Of a stretch of DNA of 64,000 bases, positions 9,374 to 19,114 are shown piece after piece. Within the stretch, counting starts at the first letter, position 1. Each line of letters starts with the position of its first letter. Below the pieces are notes generated by a model. The model had not been told where the DNA came from. It made no database searches and saw only the letters and a program-made list of their open reading frames with translations. Position numbers and translations under genes: made by a program. The DNA is from Mycolicibacterium chlorophenolicum (GTDB taxonomy: Bacteria; Actinomycetota; Actinomycetes; Mycobacteriales; Mycobacteriaceae), in contig NZ_JYNL01000003.1 in NCBI RefSeq assembly GCF_001044235.1, positions 1-64,000 of the forward strand. The letters are read 5' to 3'.

Positions 9374-10720
9374 TCATACCAGCGGGTGGGTGCACACGTT
9401 GGCGCGGACAGCTCGCTGGATATGGCGTTCGACCGTGGGCTTGGCGGTGCCGCCCTTCTCCTCCCCTACCAGTACGGTCACTTCACGCCCGTCGATGGCC
9501 TCTGTCTGGTCGATCATGGCATGCGAGGACCAGCCGCCGACGTTGACCGTAAAGCCCGCGCTGGCCGAGACGCCGATGAACTGACCGTCGGCCACTACTT
9601 GGTCGTAGGAGTTGGTCCCGTAGTTCGACACCGGCATTTCCAGATATTTGGTGGGTGGACCGGCGCCGAAGAGGCTATCGGCGATGAGCTCGGCCACGTC
9701 GCGGTCATTCCACCGGAGCCAGACTTTTTGACGGTGCGGCCCGGGCGCCATCTCTTCCAGCGCTGCGCGCCCGATGAAGTCGTGGTCGAATCTGATGAGA
9801 TGTCCGTAGCCCAGATCCCATGGGGTGACGTAATAGTCTTCGATGTGGTCGGACGCGAAGCTGCCCCCTATCGATGCATTGGCCTCGAAACCGTTGCCCG
9901 GCAGCCATTCCCGGAATGGCCTCATGTCGTCTCCGGAGTAGATCGCGGGAACGGGAGCAGCGATCCAGCCCGATTCGATGGCTGTGGAGGTGTAGGCGCG
10001 TGCTCCGCCTAGCCGAAGCCCGAATTCGTGGCCCGCCTCCAGCAGTGCCTCCCAAACCTGTTGTCCACCCTCGGAGGGTCCGACGAGCTCGAGGCCGGTG
10101 AATTCCTGTCCAGGAATTCCTGCCATCGTGTGGTTGAGCGCCCTGATGGGAAACCCGCTGATCTCGAACTCGCCCATGTTGAAAAATTTGATTCTCGGCA
10201 ACGGCCCGCCCACAGCTTTTTCGACGATGCTGTGCGTCGCTGGGCCGTTGATCTGGTAGCGGAAGGTGAGACGCCGGCCGAGATTGGCTGCGGATCGTTC
10301 GTCTCGGGTAACTGTCACTCGGTAGTCACCTACCTCGGCCTGAAAGGCAGCCCAGTTGGGGCCGACTGGACGGGCGACGAGGCTGAATTCGTCGTCTTCG
10401 AACGCGAACAGGATCGCGTCGCCCACGAAGTAGCCGTCGTAGTTACACATGATGAGTTGCTTGGCTTTGTTTCGGCCGAAGTTGGTGAAGCCGTTGACCC
10501 CAATGTCGGACATCAGCCGTAGTGCGTCGGGGCCACGGAAGTAGATGTCGGTCATGTGCAGCGATTGATCGAACATGACTGCCGTCTCCTTCCAGGCTCG
10601 CTGTTCATCGCGCCAGTTCGTGTACTCCGGCTGCATGGGGAACACGTAGGGGCCCTGCGGCGCGTTGCGCAGCATTGTGACGACATTTCCGGCAGCGCGG
10701 ATCTTTTCGTCGAGGTTCAT
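9374..10720 (-). CDS. LigM/DesA-type tetrahydrofolate-dependent O-demethylase (GcvT family)
   Basis: A 448-residue protein of the aminomethyltransferase (GcvT) fold. From memory of the Sphingobium vanillate demethylase LigM, the match is extended: LIMCNYDGYFVGDAI, IKFFNMGEFEISG, GGARAYTSTAIESGWI, PAIYSGDDMRPFREWLP, GGSFASDHIEDYYVTPWDLGYG and FDHDFIGRAALE all have counterparts. LigM and DesA move an aryl methyl group to tetrahydrofolate, giving a catechol and 5-methyl-THF. The Tyr in the GGARAY segment lies where LigM has its active-site Tyr. No ribosome binding site sits close to the ATG; AGGAAG is about 18 bases away. A paralogue lies at 47504. The exact methoxy-aromatic substrate is not known. 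Confidence 0.87.
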   Translation of the reverse strand: MNLDEKIRAAGNVVTMLRNAPQGPYVFPMQPEYTNWRDEQRAWKETAVMFDQSLHMTDIYFRGPDALRLMSDIGVNGFTNFGRNKAKQLIMCNYDGYFVGDAILFAFEDDEFSLVARPVGPNWAAFQAEVGDYRVTVTRDERSAANLGRRLTFRYQINGPATHSIVEKAVGGPLPRIKFFNMGEFEISGFPIRALNHTMAGIPGQEFTGLELVGPSEGGQQVWEALLEAGHEFGLRLGGARAYTSTAIESGWIAAPVPAIYSGDDMRPFREWLPGNGFEANASIGGSFASDHIEDYYVTPWDLGYGHLIRFDHDFIGRAALEEMAPGPHRQKVWLRWNDRDVAELIADSLFGAGPPTKYLEMPVSNYGTNSYDQVVADGQFIGVSASAGFTVNVGGWSSHAMIDQTEAIDGREVTVLVGEEKGGTAKPTVERHIQRAVRANVCTHPLV

Positions 10721-11179
10721 TTCGCTTAGTACTCACTTCCTGAGGACGACGGTGGACGGTAGGGATATTCGGGTCGGCAGTCAGAGTTGGGAGCCAGCTT
10801 GGCGCCGGACCGGCAGGGTGTGGAACGGTCTGGACCACAACTTCCCCGTCGAAGGCGGGCAAGTTGTGCAGTGTCGCCGTGCAGTGGCCATGACGATGAA
10901 CGACGACCTCGCCACCCCAGGTCGAGTTCGAGTTCCGCCTAACAGTGGGTTTTCCTCACACGACAAGGGAGCGGTCTGGTCGCCCGCCGGTTGCGAATGT
11001 ACTGCCGCTGGTTGTGCCGGCACGGTGGAAGTGTCATGCGATCTCGTTAGAAGCCCGTTAGTGGGGTTGGCGTGCAGTTATGGACGTGTTAACCACCATT
11101 GCAAACGGCGTGGGCTGATTTGCACACTGAGGGTCAGAACGGCCACCGCGCCGGTCATTTCAGTGAATGGAGATTAGCT
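10721..11179. other. Divergent promoter region, demethylase / SDR
   Basis: 459 bases between two genes transcribed away from each other. It should hold both promoters. I see no gene and no clear long palindrome here. Confidence 0.5.
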
Positions 11180-11980
11180 TTGACGCTTGGGATTCGACTG
11201 GACGGGCGGGTCGCACTTATCACCGGTGGCGGTAGCGGCCTAGGCTTAGCGATCGCCGAGGCGCTGCACGCCCAAGGCGCGGCAGTGGCACTTTTGGGCC
11301 GAAGCGAGAGCAAGCTGAAGCTGGCCGCCGAGCAGATTTCCGCCCTCGGCGAGCGTGTACTTGTCGTGCCGGCTGACGTGACCGACGATGCTGCTGTTAC
11401 CGCAGCGATCAGCAAGGTGCTGGATTGGGGGGGCCGGCTGGATATCCTCGTCAACAGCGCAGCACCATTGTTGGTCAGTAGTCCGTTAAGTGATGTGGAT
11501 GAGTCGGCGCTAACGGACGCGATGGCCGGCAAGACGACTGGCTATCTGCGAGTCTCCCGGGCGGCGCTACCGCATCTGCAAGAGGGCACGGGGCGCATCA
11601 TCAACATCGCTGGGATGGCGGCCCACGTGATCGTCCCCGGCATCGGCATCGCAGCTGCCGTCAACGCCGCGGTAGTGGCTATGACCAGCTACCTCGGAGC
11701 CGAGGCTGCAGCAAAAGGTGTGCTCGTCAATGCGATATCTCCCGGTATGACGTTGACACAGGTGTGGAAGGATCGCCACGCGGCCACCGCTGAAGCGACC
11801 GGCAGTACTGCCGAGGCGGTACGCGACGGCATGGTGGAGAAGCTCGGCATTCGCCTTGGCCGATGGGGGCAGCCTGAGGAGATCGCCGCTGCGGCAGTCT
11901 TTCTCGCCTCCGACCTGTCGTCATACGTAACCGGGCAGGTGCTTCAAGTAGACGGCGGTCTTGGCAAATCGGTTATCTGA
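11180..11980 (+). CDS. SDR-family protein lacking the Ser-Tyr-Lys catalytic residues
   Basis: A 266-residue short-chain dehydrogenase/reductase fold. The cofactor motif TGGGSGLG (residues 15-22), the PADVTDD acidic turn, LDILVNSAA and the C-terminal YVTGQVLQVDGG are typical. The catalytic YxxxK is replaced: the Tyr position is Ala 158 and the Lys position is Asn 162 (segment AAAVNAAV, bases 11651-11665), and the Ser position is Gly or Ala. The reading frame is otherwise clean. The start is TTG at 11180, seven bases after GGAG; no suitable ATG is near. It is divergent from the demethylase gene. It may be a non-canonical reductase, an isomerase or lyase on the same fold, or a binding protein. 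Confidence 0.85.
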   Translation: MTLGIRLDGRVALITGGGSGLGLAIAEALHAQGAAVALLGRSESKLKLAAEQISALGERVLVVPADVTDDAAVTAAISKVLDWGGRLDILVNSAAPLLVSSPLSDVDESALTDAMAGKTTGYLRVSRAALPHLQEGTGRIINIAGMAAHVIVPGIGIAAAVNAAVVAMTSYLGAEAAAKGVLVNAISPGMTLTQVWKDRHAATAEATGSTAEAVRDGMVEKLGIRLGRWGQPEEIAAAAVFLASDLSSYVTGQVLQVDGGLGKSVI

Positions 11981-12664
11981 GACCAGCGGCTCGCCACGTC
12001 GTCCGTAGCTGGAATAGACAAGCAGCCAACAGTATCCGTCTGACCGGCGCTGCTGTTCGACATGCATCAACGACTGCCGGCGCGGGGCGCTGAAGTATCC
12101 GCGTTTGTCGCGGTCGGCGAGGATCTGTGAATCGGAACTGGCCAACGGTAGAGCCGCGCGTGATTCATCCGTGGGACAGCATGTCTTTTCGGGTTGTGTT
12201 CGGGATGCTTGCTGGCCCTCATCGTCACTGCGACGGCTAGGGCCAGTCAGCTTTCCTGGCCGATGGCAACGATAGCGACACCGAACGTTCCGCTGTGCGC
12301 CGGCATGGTCGTCGAACGATGCCGCGTAGGTCAGCTGCCGTGCCGACTTGAACATCTGAACACGCAACCAGGACGCGCTGCCGGGTGTGTCCACTGCAGT
12401 AGAGGATCTCCTTGTCGTAGCAGCAGTTTCGCGACGCGATGTCGGGGTTGCCAAGATACCGGGGCGATAGTGAGCGTACGGACGTTCAAGTGACCTCTCG
12501 ATCTGAACGAGGGCGTTGGGTGGCACGTGCTGCGGGCAGACCCGGTGCGTTCGATCGGACCAGCTGCATTCGTCGCATCTGCGACCATATTTGTTGCTCT
12601 TATATCGGGTGAAATATCGCACATGTCTTGCTTTTTGCGACTAGAGCGCCGCTAAGATCCCTCA
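11981..12664. other. Intergenic stretch before malic enzyme
   Basis: 684 bases. The leftward open frame that covers most of it has no recognisable motif and looks fortuitous. The last 40 bases carry the likely promoter of the malic enzyme gene. Confidence 0.5.
12628..12658 (+). promoter_or_regulatory. Putative promoter giving a leaderless malic enzyme mRNA
   Basis: TTGCTT (12628-12633) and TAAGAT (12653-12658) are separated by 19 bases. The ATG begins only seven bases after the -10 box, and no ribosome binding site is visible. This spacing is what leaderless mycobacterial transcripts show. Confidence 0.5.
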
Positions 12665-13840
12665 ATGAGCTTCGACGAACTGGTACGCACACCGCAGGTC
12701 TCCATCGACGACGCGGACATCTTCGAAGCCCACGAGGGCGGGAAACTCTCCATCGAGCTGAAGGCGCCGTTAGACACACAACGGGCGCTTTCCATCGCCT
12801 ACACGCCCGGTGTGGCTCAAGTCAGCCGGGCTATCGCGACCGATCACACACTGGCGAAGAAGTACACCTGGGCGAACCGATTGGTCGCGGTGATCAGCGA
12901 CGGCACTGCCGTACTTGGCCTCGGCGACATCGGGGCTTCGGCGTCGCTACCTGTCATGGAAGGCAAGAGCGCGCTGTTCAAGACCTTCGGCGGGCTGGAC
13001 TCCATCCCTATTGTGTTGGATACCAAGGATCCCGACGAAATCGTCGAGACAATCGTGCGGCTACGTCCGACGTTTGGCGCGGTCAACCTGGAGGACATCT
13101 CGGCGCCGCGTTGTTTCGAGATCGAGCGGCGCGTCATCGAGGCATTGGACTGCCCGGTGATGCACGATGATCAGCACGGAACCGCCATCGTTGTGCTTGC
13201 TGCTCTGCTGGGGGCCACCAAGGTGCTCGACCGCGACATGCACACGTTGCGTGTCGTTATCTCCGGCGCTGGGGCCGCGGGCATCGCGTGCGCGAACATC
13301 CTGTTGGCCAAGGGAATCAGCGACATCACCGTGCTGGACTCGCAAGGCATCCTGCACGCCGGTCGCCGGGACATGAATCCGTTCAAGGACGAGATGGCCA
13401 CCAGAACCAACCCGCGGGGACTCACCGGTGGTCTCGCTGAGGCGCTCGATGGCGCGGACGTATTCATGGGGGTGTCGGCGGGTCTTGTCCCCGAGGAACT
13501 CATTGCGACGATGGCGCCGGGCGGCATCGTGTTCGCGATGTCCAATCCCGACCCCGAGATCCACCCCGACGCTGCACGCAAGTACGCCGCGGTGGTGGCA
13601 ACGGGGCGTAGCGACTTCCCCAATCAGATCAACAACGTGCTGGCCTTCCCCGGCGTGTTTCGTGGGGCGCTGGACGCGGGCGCGCGCCGTATCACCGAAG
13701 CGATGAAGGTGGCTGCAGCTGAGGCGATCTTCTCGGTGGTCGGTGATGACCTCGCGGTCGACCACATCGTTCCCAGCGCTTTGGACCCGCGGGTCGGCCC
13801 CGCGGTGGCGGCCGCGGTGATCGCGGCATCGAAGAGCTGA
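12665..13840 (+). CDS. NAD(P)-dependent malic enzyme
   Basis: A 391-residue malic enzyme of the short bacterial type, which decarboxylates malate to pyruvate. Visible signatures include the YTPGVA segment, DGTAVLGLGDIG, EDISAPRCFEIE, MHDDQHGTA, the nucleotide-binding GAGAAGIA and the SNPDPEI loop. The length fits the catalytic core without the phosphotransacetylase-like extension of MaeB. Pyruvate carboxylase begins 84 bases downstream on the same strand. The two together could cycle malate, pyruvate and oxaloacetate and adjust NAD(P)H, which suits growth on substrates entering as C3 or C4 acids (inference). Confidence 0.93.
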   Translation: MSFDELVRTPQVSIDDADIFEAHEGGKLSIELKAPLDTQRALSIAYTPGVAQVSRAIATDHTLAKKYTWANRLVAVISDGTAVLGLGDIGASASLPVMEGKSALFKTFGGLDSIPIVLDTKDPDEIVETIVRLRPTFGAVNLEDISAPRCFEIERRVIEALDCPVMHDDQHGTAIVVLAALLGATKVLDRDMHTLRVVISGAGAAGIACANILLAKGISDITVLDSQGILHAGRRDMNPFKDEMATRTNPRGLTGGLAEALDGADVFMGVSAGLVPEELIATMAPGGIVFAMSNPDPEIHPDAARKYAAVVATGRSDFPNQINNVLAFPGVFRGALDAGARRITEAMKVAAAEAIFSVVGDDLAVDHIVPSALDPRVGPAVAAAVIAASKS

Positions 13841-13924
13841 CCACGAGGATTCCTGGGCGATTCGGCCGTGACGGGTTTGGCCGGCGTCTCTCACGCAGTC
13901 AAGACGACGGAGAGAAAAGGTAGC

Positions 13925-16900
13925 GTGATTTCCAAAGTCTTGGTGGCCAATCGCGGGGAGATTGCGATCCGCGCGTTTCGCGCCGCATACGAGATGGGCT
14001 TGGCGACAGTCGCGGTCTATGCGTACGAGGACCGGAATTCGTCTCATCGGCTCAAGGCCGACGAGTCTTATCAGATTGGCGAGGTCGGCCGCCCTGTGCG
14101 CGCCTATCTGTCGGTCAACGAGGTCATCCGGGTGGCTCGGCACGCCGGCGCCGATGCCGTCTATCCTGGCTACGGCTTCCTCTCGGAGAATCCGGAACTT
14201 GCTGCGGCCTGCGCCGATGCGGGCATCACGTTCATCGGGCCCAGCGCGAACGTGCTCGAACTGACCGGTAACAAAGCGCGGGCCATCGCCGCGGCCCGGG
14301 AGGCGGGCCTTCCGGTACTGAGATCCTCGACGCCATCGGCATCGGTGGAGGAACTTCTCGGTGCAGCAGCGAACATGGCATTTCCGTTGTTCGTCAAGGC
14401 GGTGTCCGGTGGCGGTGGACGTGGGATGCGCCGCGTAATGCGGTCCGGGGACCTTCCCGAGGCGATCGAGGTCGCAAGCCGGGAGGCCGAATCGGCGTTC
14501 GGAGACCCGACGGTGTACCTCGAACAGGCGGTGCTGAACCCACGCCACATCGAGGTGCAGATCCTGGCCGACGGTCGGGGCAACATCATTCATCTGTTCG
14601 AGCGGGACTGCAGTGTCCAACGTCGTCACCAAAAGGTCGTCGAAATCGCGCCGGCGCCCAACCTGCCCAAGGAATTGCGAGCGAAGATCTGTGCCGATGC
14701 GGTCGCGTTCGCCCGACAGATCGACTACACGGGCGCGGGCACCGTCGAGTTCTTACTCGACGAACGCAGTCACCATGTTTTCATCGAGATGAATCCGCGC
14801 ATCCAGGTCGAGCACACGGTGACCGAAGAGATCACCGACGTCGATCTGGTGGCCAGTCAGCTGCGTATCGCCGCGGGCGAGTCCCTGGCCGACCTCGGAC
14901 TGAGCCAGGACTCGGTGCGATTGCGCGGTGCGGCCATGCAGTGCCGGATCACTACGGAGGATCCGGGCAACGGTTTCCGGCCCGACAGCGGTCGTATCAC
15001 CGGCTACCGCTCGCCGGGCGGTGCCGGCATCCGGCTCGATGGCGGCACGAACCTCGGCGCCGAGATCGGGGCCCACTTCGACTCGATGCTCGTCAAGATG
15101 ACTTGCCGTGGCCGGGATTTCACGACAGCGGTGGCGCGGGCCCGACGCGGGTTGGCGGAGTTCCGGATCCGCGGGATATCGACGAATATCCCGTTCCTGC
15201 AGGCCGTGGTCGACGATCCCGACTTCCGCGCCGGGCGGGTGACGACGTCGTTCATCGACGAGCGGCCACATCTGCTCACCGCGCACACCCCCGCCGATCG
15301 CGGCACCAAGATCTTGAACTACCTCGCCGAGGTCACCGTCAACTCTCCCTACGGCGATCGCGCCCGGGTATACCCGCAAGACAAGCTGCCCAATATTGAC
15401 ACTTCTATCGATCCGTCGGAGGGCTCCAAGCAGCTTCTAACGCAATTGGGACCGGAGGGGTTCGCACGCTGGCTTCGCGAGTCCGATGCCGTCGGTGTCA
15501 CCGACACCACGTTCCGGGACGCACATCAGTCGCTGCTCGCGACTCGTGTGCGCAGCAGCAGCCTGTTGGCGGTCGCCCCTTACATCGCGAGGATGACCCC
15601 GGGACTGCTGTCGATCGAATGCTGGGGTGGGGCGACTTACGATGTCGCCCTACGGTTTCTGAAGGAAGACCCGTGGGAACGGCTGGCCGCGCTTCGGGAG
15701 TCGATTCCCAACATCTGCCTGCAAATGCTGTTGCGGGGCCGCAACACTGTCGGCTACACCCCGTATCCCGAAGTGGTCACCTCCGCGTTCGTCGACGAGG
15801 CCACCGCGACGGGGGTCGACATCTTCCGGATCTTCGACGCGCTCAACAGCGTCGAATCGATGCGGCCTGCCATCGATGCTGTTCGCGAGACCGGCTGTGC
15901 GGTAGCCGAAGTCGCCATGAGCTATACCGGCGATCTCTCCGATCCCGACGAGACGCTGTACACGTTGGACTATTACCTCAAACTCGCCGAACAGATCGTG
16001 GATGCCGGCGCGCACGTGCTGGCGATCAAGGACATGGCCGGGCTGCTGCGGGCACCCGCGGCCACCACGCTGGTGACCGCATTACGCCACCGATTCGACC
16101 TTCCGATTCACGTGCATACCCACGACACGCCCGGCGGCCAGTTGGCTACCTATGTGGCCGCCTGGCAAGCAGGCGCGAGCGCGGTCGACGGCGCAGCAGC
16201 ACCGCTTGCGGGTACCACGAGTCAGCCTGCGTTGAGTTCGATTGTCGCTGCAGCGGCACATACCCGGTATGACACCGGACTTTCGCTACGTGCAGTGTGC
16301 GACATCGAGCCGTACTGGGAAGCGCTTCGAAAGGTGTACGCGCCTTTCGAAGCCGGTGGTCCAGCACCGACGGGCCGCGTCTACGAACATGAAATTCCTG
16401 GCGGCCAACTGTCGAACCTTCGTCAACAAGCGATGGCGCTTGGCTTCGGTGACCGCTTCGAGCAGATCGAGGCGAACTATGCTGCGGCCGACCGGATTCT
16501 CGGTCATTTGGTCAAGGTCACACCGTCGTCGAAGGTGGTCGGGGACCTCGCCCTCGCCTTGGTCGGCGCAGGCGTCACTGCCGATGAATTCGCGGCCGAT
16601 CCAACACGATTCGACATCCCTGACTCCGTTGTTGGGTTCCTACGCGGTGAACTCGGCGATCCTCCCGGTGGTTGGCCAGAACCGCTGCGGACCAAGGCAT
16701 TGGCGGGACGGACGCTAGCCAAGCCGATGGTTGCACTCACCGCAGAGGACGAAGCTCTACTGGCGGTGCCCGGGCTCAACCGCCAAGCCGCGCTCAACCG
16801 GCTGCTCTTTCCAGGACCGACAAGAGAGTTCGAAGCACATCGCGCAATCTACGGCGATACCTCGCGCCTATCGGCCAACCAGTTCTTCTACGGCCTGCGC

Positions 16901-17305
16901 CACGGCGACGAACACCGCATCCAGATCGATAAGGGTGTCGAACTGCTCATCGGGCTGGAAGCGATTTCCGAAGCAGACGAACGAGGCATGCGCACCGTGA
17001 TGTGCATCATCAACGGCCAACTCCGGCCGGTGGTGGTACGTGATCTCAGCGTCGCCATAGACATCCCGGCTGCGGAGAAGGCCGACCGCGACAACCCCGA
17101 CCATGTGGCCGCCCCGTTCGCCGGCGTGGTGACCGTGAACGTCGCCGTAGACGACGTCGTTGAGACCGGCGCGACCATCGCCACTATCGAGACCATGAAG
17201 ATGGAAGCCGCCATCACCGCGCCAAAGGCCGGCACCGTGCGGCGAATCGCGGTGCTAGCGACCGCTCAAGTCGAAGGCAATGACCTACTAGTCGTCATCA
17301 ACTGA
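13925..17305 (+). CDS. pyc: Pyruvate carboxylase
   Basis: About 1,126 residues with the full domain order of a single-chain pyruvate carboxylase. Biotin carboxylase comes first (KVLVANRGEIAIRAFRAA, ATP-grasp loop VSGGGGRGMR, EMNPRIQVEHTVTE). The carboxyltransferase domain follows (VTDTTFRDAHQSLLATRVR, IFDALNSVESM, HVHTHDTPGG). The C-terminal biotinyl domain has ETMKMEA as biotinylation site. It makes oxaloacetate from pyruvate, bicarbonate and ATP. GTG 13925 is favoured because AAAGG lies just upstream; an in-frame GTG at 13868 would add 19 residues. It is a complete, apparently functional second copy of a gene normally carried on the chromosome. Confidence 0.95.
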   Translation: MISKVLVANRGEIAIRAFRAAYEMGLATVAVYAYEDRNSSHRLKADESYQIGEVGRPVRAYLSVNEVIRVARHAGADAVYPGYGFLSENPELAAACADAGITFIGPSANVLELTGNKARAIAAAREAGLPVLRSSTPSASVEELLGAAANMAFPLFVKAVSGGGGRGMRRVMRSGDLPEAIEVASREAESAFGDPTVYLEQAVLNPRHIEVQILADGRGNIIHLFERDCSVQRRHQKVVEIAPAPNLPKELRAKICADAVAFARQIDYTGAGTVEFLLDERSHHVFIEMNPRIQVEHTVTEEITDVDLVASQLRIAAGESLADLGLSQDSVRLRGAAMQCRITTEDPGNGFRPDSGRITGYRSPGGAGIRLDGGTNLGAEIGAHFDSMLVKMTCRGRDFTTAVARARRGLAEFRIRGISTNIPFLQAVVDDPDFRAGRVTTSFIDERPHLLTAHTPADRGTKILNYLAEVTVNSPYGDRARVYPQDKLPNIDTSIDPSEGSKQLLTQLGPEGFARWLRESDAVGVTDTTFRDAHQSLLATRVRSSSLLAVAPYIARMTPGLLSIECWGGATYDVALRFLKEDPWERLAALRESIPNICLQMLLRGRNTVGYTPYPEVVTSAFVDEATATGVDIFRIFDALNSVESMRPAIDAVRETGCAVAEVAMSYTGDLSDPDETLYTLDYYLKLAEQIVDAGAHVLAIKDMAGLLRAPAATTLVTALRHRFDLPIHVHTHDTPGGQLATYVAAWQAGASAVDGAAAPLAGTTSQPALSSIVAAAAHTRYDTGLSLRAVCDIEPYWEALRKVYAPFEAGGPAPTGRVYEHEIPGGQLSNLRQQAMALGFGDRFEQIEANYAAADRILGHLVKVTPSSKVVGDLALALVGAGVTADEFAADPTRFDIPDSVVGFLRGELGDPPGGWPEPLRTKALAGRTLAKPMVALTAEDEALLAVPGLNRQAALNRLLFPGPTREFEAHRAIYGDTSRLSANQFFYGLRHGDEHRIQIDKGVELLIGLEAISEADERGMRTVMCIINGQLRPVVVRDLSVAIDIPAAEKADRDNPDHVAAPFAGVVTVNVAVDDVVETGATIATIETMKMEAAITAPKAGTVRRIAVLATAQVEGNDLLVVIN

Positions 17306-17781
17306 GCAACACAGTCGACGACTCGTAGGTTCCACAGCGGCGATTGCTCGACGACGGCCCGGTCAGGGACGAGCGTCCAGCATCTCGCGATCACCTGTCC
17401 GCCAGCAGTGATCAGCAGTGTGTCACGGACAGGCAGGGGCAGCTCCCACCGCGCCCAGCGCGGCAGCCCGGGGCCTGTCGGGTCGCGGCGATTACCGCAT
17501 CGGGCTTCGTCGCCCAAGACATCGACGAGGCGGTGATCGTGAGTCGCCGGTAGCCGAGTCGAGCTGGAGCCACTCACACAGTCGGCCTAAACCGCCCAGC
17601 CGGGTATTCCCCTTTGTCGTCATCCAATCTTGCAGTCAGTGCAATGCCCTCAAATTCTGCACCACGCAGCAATTCGTGTGTGGCCCTTGCGTTGAACGGG
17701 ACGTAACTGCCGACGCGGACGGCCATGACGCCCCGGCCTGTGTGGGGCGGGGGCTCGGCGGCCGTAGCTGACGGCCGGCGG
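17306..17781. other. Gap between convergent pyc and E2 genes
   Basis: 476 bases between two stop codons. Small open frames are present on both strands, none convincing. Confidence 0.5.
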
Positions 17782-19113
17782 CTAAACGAGGATCTGCAAC
17801 GGATTTTCGACGATGTTGACGAAAGCACGCATCCATTCGGCGGCGGTCGACCCGTCGATCGGTCGGTGATCCACCGACAACGTCACCCGCATGATCGTCG
17901 CGATCGAGAGTTCTCCGTTGTCGGCGACGGGTTCGCTGAGCGCGGCCCCGACTGCCAGGATCGCCGATTGTGGCGGGTTGATGATGGCGGAGAACTCTTC
18001 GGTGCCATACATTCCCAAGTTGGAAATGCAGAATGTGCCGCCCTCAATTTCTCGCTGGGCGAGTTTGCCGAGCCGGGCGCGCTCCGCCAAGTCATTGAGG
18101 TCTGCCGAAACCGCGGTGAGGCTTCGCCGCGCGACATCGTGTACCACAGGGGTGACCAGGCCGCGTTCAGAGGCCACGGCGACGGCGATATCCACTGCAT
18201 CGAACTGCCGGATCGCGTGGTCGGTCCAAATCACGTTCATTGCGGGAATCAATGTATGGGCCCGGGCGGCCGCTTTGACCACCAGGTCGTTGACCGACAC
18301 CTTGCGTGCGCCGGCCTTTTCCGCATCAGTATTCAGATCTTTGCGCAGTGCAAGCAGTTTGTCGACGCGACAGCTACCGCGCAGGTAGAAATGCGGGGCA
18401 TTGCGTTTACTGTCGGTAAGCCGGGCCGCGATCGCAGAGCGGATACGTGTGTGCGGAATGTCTTTGTATCCGGCAAGGACGGTGTCAGCGCCAGCCGCGG
18501 TCGCTTCGATGGCATCCTCAGTCTGCTCGGTCGCCTCCGCCGTTGCCGGACTGCTGGGTGTTTGGGTGAGCAGTCCCTCGATGTCACGGCGCACGATCCG
18601 GCCGTTGGGTCCGGTTCCTGTCACCGCGGCGAGGTCGAGGTCGGCGTCGCGCGCTAAGCGGCGCACGAGCGGTGTGGCGAAGATCCGCCCGCCAGGCCGA
18701 TGTTGGGTAGGTTGCGAGGCGGATTGGGCAGTTTCAGCCCGCACGTTCGTCGCGGGGCCATCGGTGTCGGATTGCGTTGTGCCGCTGGATTGCTGGGCCG
18801 ATCCGTTGCTTGCGCTTGGCTCTGCACTAACTCCGAGGTCGCGCAGGGCGGCATCGACGTCGGCGACCGATTCGCCTGGTGAGCCGCTGAGCGCGATCGG
18901 CGCCCCGACCTCTACCTCGGTTCCCGGGTCGACGAGGAAATGCAAGATGACTCCGGCGTCCTCGGCCTCCATGTCGACCATCGCTTTGTCGGTCTCGACG
19001 GTGGCGATAGTGTCCGACTTCTTGAAGTCAACGCCCTCTTCGACTTGCCATTCGGAGAGGATGGCGGTTTCGGCGCCGGCTGCGATCGCGGGCATCCGCA
19101 GCAGTATGGGCAC
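17782..19113 (-). CDS. 2-oxo-acid dehydrogenase E2 (dihydrolipoamide acyltransferase)
   Basis: A 443-residue E2. The N-terminal lipoyl domain carries the lipoylation site VETDKAMVD (Lys 43). A Ser/Ala/Thr-rich linker follows, then a peripheral-subunit-binding domain (FATPLVRRLARDADLDLAAVTG), a second linker and the acyltransferase domain ending with VDHRPIDG, the His-Asp active site. It carries the acyl group from E1 to CoA. The start is GTG 19113, one base after the E1 stop, so translation is probably coupled. No E3 (dihydrolipoyl dehydrogenase) is in the window, so the complex would borrow one. One lipoyl domain and the fused E1 suggest an acetoin- or branched-chain-like complex rather than the main PDH. 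Confidence 0.93.
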   Translation of the reverse strand: MPILLRMPAIAAGAETAILSEWQVEEGVDFKKSDTIATVETDKAMVDMEAEDAGVILHFLVDPGTEVEVGAPIALSGSPGESVADVDAALRDLGVSAEPSASNGSAQQSSGTTQSDTDGPATNVRAETAQSASQPTQHRPGGRIFATPLVRRLARDADLDLAAVTGTGPNGRIVRRDIEGLLTQTPSSPATAEATEQTEDAIEATAAGADTVLAGYKDIPHTRIRSAIAARLTDSKRNAPHFYLRGSCRVDKLLALRKDLNTDAEKAGARKVSVNDLVVKAAARAHTLIPAMNVIWTDHAIRQFDAVDIAVAVASERGLVTPVVHDVARRSLTAVSADLNDLAERARLGKLAQREIEGGTFCISNLGMYGTEEFSAIINPPQSAILAVGAALSEPVADNGELSIATIMRVTLSVDHRPIDGSTAAEWMRAFVNIVENPLQILV

Positions 19114-19114
19114 G

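Noticed and set aside
13061..14632. A 523-codon leftward open frame opposite malic enzyme and pyruvate carboxylase
   Set aside because: It is antisense to two conserved enzymes, Arg/His-rich, without any domain; a GC-bias shadow.
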